Assembly (NCBI GenBank): GCA_051003795.1
Contig: JBPCKZ010000140.1
Location: forward strand, 1-8,041
Length of the DNA stretch: 8,041 bases
From: JALYXS01 sp051003795
GTDB taxonomy: Bacteria; Acidobacteriota; Terriglobia; Bryobacterales; Bryobacteraceae
Direction of reading: 5' to 3'
Part shown: positions 1-6,770 of the stretch, piece by piece
Layout: each line of letters opens with the position of its first letter
Position numbering within the stretch: position 1 is the stretch's first letter
The notes under the pieces: generated by a model
Told to the model about the DNA's origin: nothing
Database searches by the model: none
What the model saw: only the letters and a program-made list of their open reading frames with translations
Made by a program: the position numbers and the translations under genes

Positions 1-75
1 TCGCGCATCGCTGATCATCCTATTACCCGGTTGGATGAGCTCCTGCCGCACAACTGGAAGCCCGCTCAGGCTTGA
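1..75 (+). CDS. IS66-family transposase, C-terminal fragment (5' part outside the window)
   Basis: Frame 1 is open from the first base and gives 24 residues ending at TGA (73-75). The peptide contains HPITRLDELLPHNW, which closely matches the conserved C-terminal tail of IS66-family transposases (typically a DHPINRIDELLPW-like string). The DDE catalytic core and the rest of the protein lie upstream of the window. The assignment rests on this short but distinctive motif. It is strengthened independently by the IS66-type terminus 50 bp downstream. Its stop codon abuts the stop of the convergent propeller gene. The fragment alone cannot show whether the element is complete or active. Confidence 0.85.
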   Translation, partial: SRIADHPITRLDELLPHNWKPAQA

Positions 76-2241
76 TCACAAATTCAACGGACTCCGCAGT
101 GTCCTGGTGATTCTCGGACGCTTACCAAAGTCCGGCAATGTTTCGGGAACGCGGACATTAATCTGAGTGACGCCCGCGACCAATCCCGGCGCGCCGCCCG
201 CGTAAATCACGACGCCCGAAGTGGGTCCGGGAAAGATCACCTCAACGGGCAGCTTTGCCAAGTGAGCGCCGTCCTGAAGAACGCTCCCATCCTCGGGGAT
301 CGGTTCCATGATTCCGGTACCGGTGGCAAAAATCGAAATTACCGATCCGGTTTTCGCGGGATTGCCAGTTGAGTTCACCGATCCGTCCTCGTTGAGAATG
401 GCGCCTTGTCCCGGGTTGGAGGTTATCGGATATAGCCGGAAGATGCCTGGCTCCGAACTGACGGCGAAAGTCGAGAAAGGCGTGTTCACGCCGGCCGTCT
501 GGACGACAGCGTCAACGGAAGTTCCGGGCATCAACTCAAAAGGAACCACTGCGTTGATCTGATTTGCTTGCACATACAGAAGTGGAGAAGGAATACCGTT
601 GAACAGCACGCGGACGCACGCGAGATCGGTTGGAATGTTTCCCCTGGAATCAAGTTCCGCCGCGATTCCCAACTCCGGCCCCAACCGGTCTCCAAAGATA
701 CTGACAACCTCACCGGGCGAAATTCCGATGGAGCCGAACGAAGCGGCGTTTCGAATGCACCCGACCGCGCCGTTGTTCGACCGTAGAGCGAAATCGAACT
801 TTGTGACGACGGTGCCGGGGTCCCCGAAATACGAGCCTTGCGAACTCGCGAAAACATTTCCGGCCGAATCGCTGGTAAGCGGCCGGCCCTCGCGGGAGAA
901 CGACGCGTAGGTCAACGCGCCCGACTGGCTCCACTTAGTTATGAAATAGGGGCTGGAAGAACAGCTACTTCGCTCCAGCGCCGTGCCGGTTGTCGGAAAC
1001 ATGGGATCGGAAGTAGACCCGAATACCGTTGGATTTTCGAGCGAGTCCAGCATGACGGTATAGGCGCGATCTTGACCCGTGTACGGCTGCGTTGTTCCAC
1101 TGATAAGTTCCGAGACCACAAGGATTGAACCAGTGGGGTCCAATCGCGCCAGGAATGCGCCACCTTGGTCAAGATCCGGGGGGAGAGTTAAAGGAAAGTC
1201 GTTTGATGTTGTGTAGCCCGATATCCATGCGCTACCGGCTGAATCGACCGCGATGCTCAAGCCGAAATCGGCCTTGCTCCCGCCCAATAGAGTTGAATAG
1301 AGTAGGCGTTTCCCGTCCGAACTTAGCTTGGCGGCAAAGGCATTCGTGTCTCCACGCAGTTGTTCTTGATAGGTGCCAAGCGTGGTAGTGAACTTGGCCC
1401 GGGCCGCACCCGTTATGTATGCATCAGCATCCGTGTCCAACGCCAAACCGAAAACTGGCGCATCGAAATAAGTTGAATAGATCGATGCCGAACCACTCGA
1501 ACTCAGCTTGGTTAAAAACCCAGACGGGAGCGTTAAGCCGGACTGAGGCTTTGAGTTCAGCGGCTTTTCTGCATACGCGTTGGCTGTTACGGGGAATCCA
1601 GTCGAGCTGGTGGAGCCGGCGACGAAAATGTTAGCGGCGGCGTCCAGCACAATGCTTGATGGTATGTCGTCACCAGCTCCGCCAAGAAATGTGGAATATA
1701 CCAATGCGCTTCCGCTTGGATTGAGCGTCGTAACAAAGACATCGCCGCCAGGAGGACGGGCAAACGAAGTAGGAGCCACGAATCCCGAGCTCGGCCCAGC
1801 ATACGTCTTTTGAATGGCATTGGCGGTCACCGGAAAATCGGACGAGTAGGTATATCCGGTCACGTAGGCATTACCGGAATCGTCAACGGCAATTGCCGTG
1901 CCTTCCTCATCGTCGCTACCGCCAAGAAACGAAGCGTATATGATATTTCCAGACGGGCTAAGCTTGACGACAACGGCATCGACGCATGGTGCCGCGATGC
2001 TGCTCGATTTGCAACTCCGAACCTGACTCTGAAAGGCTCCCGGCGTCGCCGGAAAGCGATTTACAGGTGCGCCGCCCCCAAAGGAAGTGCCGCCCGTAAG
2101 ATAGACGTTTCCCGATTTGTCAACGGCTGCCGCGTTGATTCGGGCGCCCAATATCGGTTTCGACGTAACTCCGATCGCCGCTGCTTCGGCTTGACTTATC
2201 CCGGCGCAAAGGCACGCGATTCCAGCAAAAACCAGTCTCAT
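76..2241 (-). CDS. Secreted SBBP-repeat beta-propeller protein with TIGR03437 C-terminal domain, 3' end replaced by IS DNA
   Basis: 721 residues. Residues 1-21 form a signal peptide (MRLVFAGIACLCAG, cleavage near AEA-A). Residues about 35-490 hold repeated SBBP (PF06739-type) blade units, such as AVDDSGNAYVTGYT (119-131), LVYSTFLGG (180-188) and AVDSAGSAWISGYT (331-344), usually followed by a DFPVTANA-like step. Residues about 497-705 match the Solibacter-type C-terminal domain TIGR03437: CIRNAASF, ISPGEVVSIFG, QINAVVPFEL, a GTG motif and QINVRVPE. That domain normally continues through another beta hairpin. Here it stops at F705, and residues 707-721 (KRPRITRTLRSPLNL) are encoded by the IS66 end, with codon 706 spanning the junction. 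The ATG overlaps the cupin stop (ATGA) and has no Shine-Dalgarno, implying translational coupling. The propeller family is extracellular; its ligand is unknown. The gene is probably expressed with an altered C-terminus, or inactive. Confidence 0.88.
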   Translation of the reverse strand: MRLVFAGIACLCAGISQAEAAAIGVTSKPILGARINAAAVDKSGNVYLTGGTSFGGGAPVNRFPATPGAFQSQVRSCKSSSIAAPCVDAVVVKLSPSGNIIYASFLGGSDDEEGTAIAVDDSGNAYVTGYTYSSDFPVTANAIQKTYAGPSSGFVAPTSFARPPGGDVFVTTLNPSGSALVYSTFLGGAGDDIPSSIVLDAAANIFVAGSTSSTGFPVTANAYAEKPLNSKPQSGLTLPSGFLTKLSSSGSASIYSTYFDAPVFGLALDTDADAYITGAARAKFTTTLGTYQEQLRGDTNAFAAKLSSDGKRLLYSTLLGGSKADFGLSIAVDSAGSAWISGYTTSNDFPLTLPPDLDQGGAFLARLDPTGSILVVSELISGTTQPYTGQDRAYTVMLDSLENPTVFGSTSDPMFPTTGTALERSSCSSSPYFITKWSQSGALTYASFSREGRPLTSDSAGNVFASSQGSYFGDPGTVVTKFDFALRSNNGAVGCIRNAASFGSIGISPGEVVSIFGDRLGPELGIAAELDSRGNIPTDLACVRVLFNGIPSPLLYVQANQINAVVPFELMPGTSVDAVVQTAGVNTPFSTFAVSSEPGIFRLYPITSNPGQGAILNEDGSVNSTGNPAKTGSVISIFATGTGIMEPIPEDGSVLQDGAHLAKLPVEVIFPGPTSGVVIYAGGAPGLVAGVTQINVRVPETLPDFGKRPRITRTLRSPLNL
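106..125 (-). repeat. Putative IS66 terminal inverted repeat (right end)
   Basis: Read inward from the tip on the minus strand this begins GTAAGCGTCCGAGAATCACC. The first seven bases fit the IS66-family consensus. The inner limit is a guess, because the partner repeat at the left end is not in the window. Confidence 0.55.
126..133. other. Candidate 8-bp target-site duplication (right copy)
   Basis: IS66-family elements generate 8-bp direct repeats. If the tip is at 125, the right-hand copy is CAAAGTCC (126-133), part of the interrupted propeller gene. The matching left copy would lie outside the window, so this is a prediction only. Confidence 0.35.
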
Positions 2242-2660
2242 GCCGTGTCACGGCCCAGAGCGATCACGAAATAATTCGCCGGGGTCGCTCCCGCATTGCG
2301 CCAACCGTGCTCGACGTTGGACGCCGCATATACTATGGACCCCGGTCCAAGAGTGGTTTTGCGGCCGTCGATCGTGACTTCCAGAGTTCCGTCGCGGATG
2401 AGAATTACCTCGTCGTGAAGGTGGCGATGCGGCGGATGGGGCGCTTCTCCCGGGGCCAACTCGGTTTGATGCACCTCAATTTCACAGCCCGAATGCGCCA
2501 CACCTTTGAATCCTGCCCGCGAACGATTTCGCCCATTTTGTTTCACCGGGATGCCGTCGTAAACCAGAGTTTGCGATGGCAACGGCGTGGTTTGGGCCCG
2601 CGCCCCGCGCGCCGCCAACAAAGGAAGAAGTGGGCTCAATTCTCTACGCGAGTAATCCAA
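2238..2660 (-). CDS. Tat-leader cupin-domain protein
   Basis: 140 residues with one conserved cupin barrel (Cupin_2 type). Motif 1 runs from G71 to G91 with H78, H80 and E84 as likely metal ligands (PHRHLHDEVILIRDG). Motif 2 supplies H118 (YAASNVEHGWRN). Such single cupins bind a metal and may be small dioxygenases, isomerases or sugar/ligand binders; nothing here tells which. The N-terminus DYSRRELSPLLPLLAARGARA looks like a short twin-arginine leader, so export is plausible. The start is TTG at 2660, chosen because AGGAGGT lies 6 nt upstream and no Met occurs in the N-terminal region. The stop overlaps the start of the propeller gene by 4 nt, making a two-gene operon. The upstream neighbour is divergent, so a promoter should lie within 2674-2728; I saw no convincing -35/-10 pair. 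Confidence 0.85.
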   Translation of the reverse strand: MDYSRRELSPLLPLLAARGARAQTTPLPSQTLVYDGIPVKQNGRNRSRAGFKGVAHSGCEIEVHQTELAPGEAPHPPHRHLHDEVILIRDGTLEVTIDGRKTTLGPGSIVYAASNVEHGWRNAGATPANYFVIALGRDTA

Positions 2661-2666
2661 CTGATT

Positions 2667-2673
2667 ACCTCCT
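2667..2673 (-). promoter_or_regulatory. Consensus Shine-Dalgarno that fixes a TTG start for the cupin gene
   Basis: On the minus strand AGGAGGT (2673 to 2667) is followed by six bases and then TTG at 2660. The near-perfect anti-16S match and spacing are the reason for choosing this rare start codon. Confidence 0.8.
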
Positions 2674-2728
2674 GTTCTTAAGCACTCGCTATCTTACATC
2701 TTCTTGGCGATCCTGAGATAATGCGATC

Positions 2729-3236
2729 ATGTCGTCGGCGACCCTGATCCCGGTCAGCGAGTATCTTGCCACCAGCTACCGGCCGGACCGCGATTACGTG
2801 GACGGATTCGTCCTGGAGCGTAATTTGGGGGAGTGGGATCATAGCCGCCTGCAGATGGCGGTGAGCGGCTGGTTTTTTATGCGGCGCCGCGAGCTGGGAA
2901 TTCACGTGGTGCCCGAGCAGCGGGTTGGTTAATCCGACCCGCTTTCGCATCCCCGACGTCTGCGTTATAGCTGGCCCTGAGCCGGAAGAACAGATCCTAA
3001 CGCATCCGCCATTCCTTTGCATTGAGATTCTTTCGAAGGACGACACCTTGACGCAGATGCGGCAGCGCGTTGACGACTATCTGGCATTCGGGGTGAAGAA
3101 CATTTGGGTACTCGACCCGTGCGCGAGATGTGCCTATGCGTTCACCCAATCGGGCATGCGGGAGATTAGTACTGGGCATCTCAGTACTACCGACCCCAAT
3201 ATCGCGGTCCCGCTCTCCAAAAACTTCGAGAGATAA
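2729..3236 (+). pseudogene. Uma2-family (DUF820) PD-(D/E)XK nuclease gene, broken by a frameshift near 2925
   Basis: Two adjacent frames together make one Uma2-like protein. Frame one (2729-2932, 67 residues) has the N-terminal half: VSEYLATSY, YVDG and the GEWDHSRLQ segment, ending EQRVG-stop. Frame two (readable from 2925 to 3236) continues with NPTRFRIPDVCVI, the acidic-residue strand, then CIEILSKDD (the E-x-x-S strand) and DDYLAFGVKNIWVLDP. The family is a PD-(D/E)XK-fold nuclease group of unclear role, abundant in Acidobacteria and Cyanobacteria. The break sits in GGTTGGTT (2923-2930). A 4-bp duplication or a 2-bp loss would both explain it; the usual family spacing (RVxVxPTRFR) slightly favours a lost dinucleotide. 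The second frame has no Shine-Dalgarno at its TTG, so independent translation is unlikely. Sequencing error or programmed shifting cannot be excluded. Confidence 0.8.
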
Positions 3237-3366
3237 GCGTTTAAGAAACACTTCAGTCTTTTGGGCCACGTACGTGCTAAAAGGAAACGTGCAGTTGCCG
3301 ATCCGTTAAGTGCGAAATCTTACTGCGGCGCGGCGCTGCAACAAGTACTCTAAAGGAGAGTTCTGA

Positions 3367-3618
3367 ATGTCAATAATTGCGTGGATCGTTCTGGGGTTGA
3401 TTGCCGGATTCATCGGCAGTAAACTCGTCAATAAAAGCGGCGAGGGAATAATCCTCGACATCGTGCTCGGCGTCGTCGGGGCGATTGTCGGAGGATTTAT
3501 ATTCCAGGCTTTTGGCGCCTCGGGCGTTACGGGCTTAAATTTGTATAGCCTTCTGGTAGCCGTGGTCGGGGCCGTTTTATTCTTAGTGGTTTACCACGCC
3601 ATTTTCAGGCGGGCGTAG
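3367..3618 (+). CDS. GlsB/YeaQ/YmgE-family small membrane protein (transglycosylase-associated family)
   Basis: 83 residues, the normal size for this family. Three hydrophobic, glycine-rich segments at about 3-21, 28-48 and 58-80 give an inner-membrane protein. The N-terminal WIVLGLIAGFIGSKL and the middle DIVLGVVGAIVGGFIFQAFG are typical family signatures; the tail is basic (FRRA). Members are linked to general stress responses in several bacteria, but the biochemical role is unknown. The ATG at 3367 has a good Shine-Dalgarno, AAAGGAG (3352-3358), 8 nt upstream. It stands alone, 130 bp after the Uma2 remnant and followed by a hairpin, so it is probably monocistronic. The upstream gap contains a 10-bp palindrome and a weak ECF-like promoter match (see findings). 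Confidence 0.9.
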   Translation: MSIIAWIVLGLIAGFIGSKLVNKSGEGIILDIVLGVVGAIVGGFIFQAFGASGVTGLNLYSLLVAVVGAVLFLVVYHAIFRRA

Positions 3619-3639
3619 AACCGGTTCGGAATTGATCGC

Positions 3640-3665
3640 CCTAGCATCCAGGCCAGGATGCTAGG
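3640..3665 (+). terminator. Perfect 10-bp stem hairpin, probable terminator of the GlsB-type gene
   Basis: Arms CCTAGCATCC (3640-3649) and GGATGCTAGG (3656-3665) are perfectly complementary around a 6-nt loop (AGGCCA). It starts 21 nt after the stop codon at 3618 and 38 nt before the next start. No T-tract follows (CGTCTAACTT), so it is not a canonical intrinsic terminator. It may instead protect mRNA 3' ends or act in both directions. Confidence 0.5.
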
Positions 3666-3702
3666 CGTCTAACTTCAGCATTGCCATCGGCTAAAACCCA
3701 AA

Positions 3703-5559
3703 ATGAGACCCTTCCTCACCCAGGCGGCTATCGCCTTGTTTGCACTATTTGCATGCTGGAACCTGCCCCGCGCACAGGCGGATGTTGGCCTCGTGGTTTA
3801 TGAGAGTAAGGGAGTGGATGCGCGGCGTACCGATACGGGCCACATCGCTTTAATTGCGACAAGTCTCTGCCCCGAGGGAATCGATCGGCTGCGGACTTGT
3901 CGTGCGGGCGAACGCTCCGGAGCGGTGATCACGCGTTACGCGAATCTGGCGTCGAACTACGGCCACACCGTTTTTATAGCGCCGATTCTAGATCACTTTA
4001 CCGCTACGGACGACCCCGATCTGGTTCCCGCGCTTAGCAGCGGAGGCACGCTCGAATCGATGCAAATCGAGTACTGGCGGCATCATTTGAGGACCTACTT
4101 CCCGCCTCTTTCCCAGCAAGAGTATCAAGCGATGAAAGAGCAAAGCGGGAAGTTCGACGCCGCGCGGCTGGTTCGCCAAGTGCTGACCTTCGAATTTCTA
4201 GGCGCCGTGCTCGGTTCCCACAAGAAGCATTACCCCACGGAACCGTTCGCCATCGTCGATCAGGCGACCCATGAGTTGATTCCGAATGGACGTTGGCGCG
4301 AAGCTATCGGGGTTCAACACATGCGAAATGCCGTCATCGTAACCGCCCCCGCCAGGCCGGAGCAAGAAAGAGCTTTAATCGACTATATTCAGGGACCGGA
4401 TAAGGAGGCGTTTCAGGCCTTGACGAATAACTGCTCCGATTTCGTCAAGCATGGCTTGATGGCCGTTTATGCCGATTCCGGACTGCGTTTCCGGCCTGGT
4501 TCGCTGCAAGTCGCCGATGCTTGGATCGCCAGCCCCATAGCGGTGGCAACGGACTTCCTGAATTTCGTGAAACGGAAAAACGTGCCGATCGCCGTGACGG
4601 CCGTCCCGATGTTGGCGGGAACGCGGCGGACGAGCGCCCCCATCGCTTCCATTAGCCGCGGCGCGCTGATTCCCAATATCAGTCAGGGGAAAATTGCTTT
4701 CGCCTTGAAGATCTACATCAATACTTTGAACCCCTTGCTCGGGTTGACCACGTTCGCCATCGACGAAGCATCGCGTTTCGTCGACTTGCAGGATTTGGTC
4801 CACCGGCGCGGGGGTGGAGATCTTTCCCAAATCGAGAATCGGATCGCGGCGGATGCGCAAAGCTCCGCGGAAGCTCGCAAACTTCTTCGGAGGGAACAGA
4901 GCCGCGTATTCGGAACGCCGTCATGCTGGAATGCGAAGCGGGAACAGTTCGCCACGCTCGCGGCCCAGGCAACCGAATTCGGAGTACTTACGCCCGCCGA
5001 AGATTCGCTGCTATTGAAGCGTAGCCGGCCGTTCCTGCTACCGCGGCTCTATGAAAGCAATGCGGCGGCGCGCCACTCGGTCGGCATTTTGATGGCCGGC
5101 ATGCAGGATTGTCTTCCGCCCGACGCTCGCGACCCAAGCCCCGGTTGTAGCGCCTCCGAACCGGTCAGGGCCGTGCCGCTTCTAAGCAGCCGGGCGGAGG
5201 CTGGATTCGTTCCGGGCCGGGCGGAAATTCGGGCGATGGCGGAATCGAGCGACCGGATGCGCCAAATTGCGGCATTTAAGTTAATGGCTTCCGTTATCAA
5301 CTACGACCTATCGTCCGAAACGGCTTCCCGGCGCATTTCGGATCGATTCGATCCCGACTGGCATCTATTACTGACGATCGCCGAAAAGAATGGGCTGCGG
5401 GTGGGAGCGGAGGGTGCGGTCCGCGAGAGTGTCGGGGCGTGCTCCTGCCGCGAGTTTGACGAGGGAACCGCGACCGTCGATTCGCTGGGGCAAGAAAGGC
5501 GGCCGCTGCAACGAATCGCCAGACAGGGCAGGGAACTCCTTCACGGCCCAAGCCGCTGA
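3703..5559 (+). CDS. Secreted protein of unknown family; possible permuted papain-like Cys-His hydrolase domain
   Basis: 618 residues; I do not recognise the family. Residues 1-26 are a clear signal peptide with an AxA site (PRAQA-D). The N-terminal region (about 27-260) starts with strands VGLVVYESKG, then TGHIALIA with H47, and later TNNCSDFVKHGL with C244 at the start of a helix. A GH-I-A-L strand preceding an NC-x-D-F helix is the order found in circularly permuted NlpC/P60- or LRAT-like papain folds, so H47 and C244 are candidate catalytic residues. This is inference from motif shape. The rest (260-618) looks mostly helical, with further cysteines (C408, C470, C482, C580, C582) and no motif I can name. 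The ATG has no Shine-Dalgarno, only an A-rich leader (CTAAAACCCAAA); no better in-frame start precedes the signal peptide. It follows the 3640-3665 hairpin and ends 8 bp from the convergent enolase-type gene. Codon use matches the neighbours. Confidence 0.75.
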   Translation: MRPFLTQAAIALFALFACWNLPRAQADVGLVVYESKGVDARRTDTGHIALIATSLCPEGIDRLRTCRAGERSGAVITRYANLASNYGHTVFIAPILDHFTATDDPDLVPALSSGGTLESMQIEYWRHHLRTYFPPLSQQEYQAMKEQSGKFDAARLVRQVLTFEFLGAVLGSHKKHYPTEPFAIVDQATHELIPNGRWREAIGVQHMRNAVIVTAPARPEQERALIDYIQGPDKEAFQALTNNCSDFVKHGLMAVYADSGLRFRPGSLQVADAWIASPIAVATDFLNFVKRKNVPIAVTAVPMLAGTRRTSAPIASISRGALIPNISQGKIAFALKIYINTLNPLLGLTTFAIDEASRFVDLQDLVHRRGGGDLSQIENRIAADAQSSAEARKLLRREQSRVFGTPSCWNAKREQFATLAAQATEFGVLTPAEDSLLLKRSRPFLLPRLYESNAAARHSVGILMAGMQDCLPPDARDPSPGCSASEPVRAVPLLSSRAEAGFVPGRAEIRAMAESSDRMRQIAAFKLMASVINYDLSSETASRRISDRFDPDWHLLLTIAEKNGLRVGAEGAVRESVGACSCREFDEGTATVDSLGQERRPLQRIARQGRELLHGPSR

Positions 5560-5567
5560 AGTTTGAC

Positions 5568-6770
5568 TCACTCTTTCACGCGATACTTCGCCACCGCATC
5601 TTCCTCCACGTCCAGGCCGATACCTGGAGCTAGCGGCGCGAGCAGTTCACCATTCTCAAAGATGAACATCTTGTCGCTCTTCAGCACCTTTAATCCCGGC
5701 GCCCATTGCTCTTCCGGGAGCAGCGGTGGGGTGATTAACGCGAGTTCCTGCCACGGCGAACCGATCGCGAGCGTCGCCTGAACCCATCCCGCTAGCGGCA
5801 GCGACATCGATCCGTGCAAGATAACGGGGACATGAAAAGATTCCGCCAGAATCGCGACCTCGCGGCAGCGGAAGATCCCGCCAGCTTGTCTTCCATCCGG
5901 CTGTAAAATGTCATAAGTGCGGTGCAAGAGGCATTGGCGGTAGGGATCCAACTGCGAATAACTTTCACCGCCGGTAATCAAGATATCCACCCCGGCGGCA
6001 AGCTTGGCCGGTCCTTCGTAATCGTCGCGCGCAAATGGCTCCTCGAGCCAATAGGCGCCCGCTTTCTCCAATCCGCGCGCGACCTTGAGCCCGGTTTCGA
6101 AATCCCAAACCTGCTGGCCCGCCATGCCGACGGGCATCTGCGCCGTGCGATCGAACATCAGATGAAAGTCTTTGCCCGCCGCCTCTTTAATAAGGCGGCA
6201 CACTTCCACATCGTCCATCGGATGGGGCCGCCACGCGCGAATTTTCATGCCTCGGAATCCGGCGTTCCGAATGCGCACGGCCATCGCAACTTGATCTTCA
6301 TAACGGACGTGGGCCTGATCGGCGGGTCCGGGCCACACACAAGTTAGATAGGCGGGCACCCGATCCTCGGCGCCCCCGAGTAATTTATAAACCGGCTGGC
6401 CCGCGATCTTGCCGATCGCGTCCCACACGGCATGCTCGACACCGCCCCATTTCCAGAGTCCATCGTGCAATTGCCCATCGACGTTGAACAGATCCTTCCC
6501 GATCAGCACCTTCTTCACCTGCGGGAGAAACCGCCGGGGAGCTCCCGCGAAGGAAAAACCGGTCACCCCCGCGTCCGTCACAACCTTTGCAACTTCGTAG
6601 CGGTGCTGTAATCCCGCGCTTGCCTCGGACTGGCTCACGGGAATGTCGATCTCGAAGAGGTCCACGTCCGTGATGCGCACGGGTTTCACGGCGGCTTCAA
6701 GGGCGCGGATCGCCGCGAAGCCCATCGGCATGCCGACGAACGCCCTGCGGCTAAAGTTACGCTCTGACAC
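5568..6770 (-). CDS. Mandelate racemase/muconate lactonizing-type enolase-superfamily protein with Tat leader (copy B)
   Basis: 400 residues from the GTG at 6770; an ATG at 6794 would give 408 and is used for numbering here. The leader has SRRAFVG (15-21), a twin-arginine motif. The N-terminal capping domain (about 38-150) includes VEHAVWDAIGKIAGQPV. The barrel carries K184-x-R186 (GMKIRAW), metal ligands D215 (LMFDRTA), E251 (YWLEEPF) and E277 (ITGGE), then D300 and H327 (ILHGSMS). Spacings 184-215, 251-277-300-327 match mandelate racemase K164-D195 and E221-E247-D270-H297. The chemistry should be alpha-proton abstraction from a carboxylate, as in sugar-acid dehydratases or racemases; the substrate is not evident. 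R186 replaces the usual second Lys. GTG is preferred because AGGAG precedes it by 4 nt, while the ATG has no ribosome site and overlaps the upstream gene by 38 nt. Overlap with copy A implies one transcript. Confidence 0.88.
   Translation of the reverse strand: MSERNFSRRAFVGMPMGFAAIRALEAAVKPVRITDVDLFEIDIPVSQSEASAGLQHRYEVAKVVTDAGVTGFSFAGAPRRFLPQVKKVLIGKDLFNVDGQLHDGLWKWGGVEHAVWDAIGKIAGQPVYKLLGGAEDRVPAYLTCVWPGPADQAHVRYEDQVAMAVRIRNAGFRGMKIRAWRPHPMDDVEVCRLIKEAAGKDFHLMFDRTAQMPVGMAGQQVWDFETGLKVARGLEKAGAYWLEEPFARDDYEGPAKLAAGVDILITGGESYSQLDPYRQCLLHRTYDILQPDGRQAGGIFRCREVAILAESFHVPVILHGSMSLPLAGWVQATLAIGSPWQELALITPPLLPEEQWAPGLKVLKSDKMFIFENGELLAPLAPGIGLDVEEDAVAKYRVKE

Larger units (their letters stand above)
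1..125 (+). mobile_element. Right end of an IS66-family insertion sequence
   Basis: The segment holds the transposase C-terminus (1-75) and about 50 bp of non-coding tail. It ends at 125 with CGCTTAC, the reverse complement of GTAAGCG, the usual outermost bases of IS66-family elements. The distance from transposase stop to tip suits the family. Immediately beyond 125 the neighbouring sequence is recognisable propeller-gene coding sequence on the minus strand (VPETLPDF). On the IS side that similarity is lost, so the boundary is supported from both sides. The other end of the element, and the other genes IS66 elements often carry (tnpA/tnpB), are outside the window. Confidence 0.8.

Noticed and set aside
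2242..2254. Palindrome GCCGTG-T-CACGGC just upstream of the propeller start
   Set aside because: It lies within the last codons of the cupin gene and the arms are only 6 bp; chance is the simpler explanation.
1810..2274. 154-codon plus-strand open frame
   Set aside because: It is antisense to the start of the propeller gene and has a basic, Arg-rich composition typical of shadow frames.
3168..3188. Two AGTACT hexamers close together
   Set aside because: Both are inside the Uma2 coding remnant and encode plausible residues (ISTGHLSTTD); there is no sign of a functional repeat.
2925..3236. Second Uma2 half as a separate gene starting at TTG
   Set aside because: No ribosome site precedes it and it lacks the N-terminal half of the domain, which sits just upstream in another frame.
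4375..4860. 161-codon minus-strand open frame
   Set aside because: It is antisense to the 618-residue gene, with no Shine-Dalgarno or recognisable domain.
5922..6347. 141-codon plus-strand open frame
   Set aside because: It is fully antisense to enolase copy B, and its residues mirror conserved enzyme codons.
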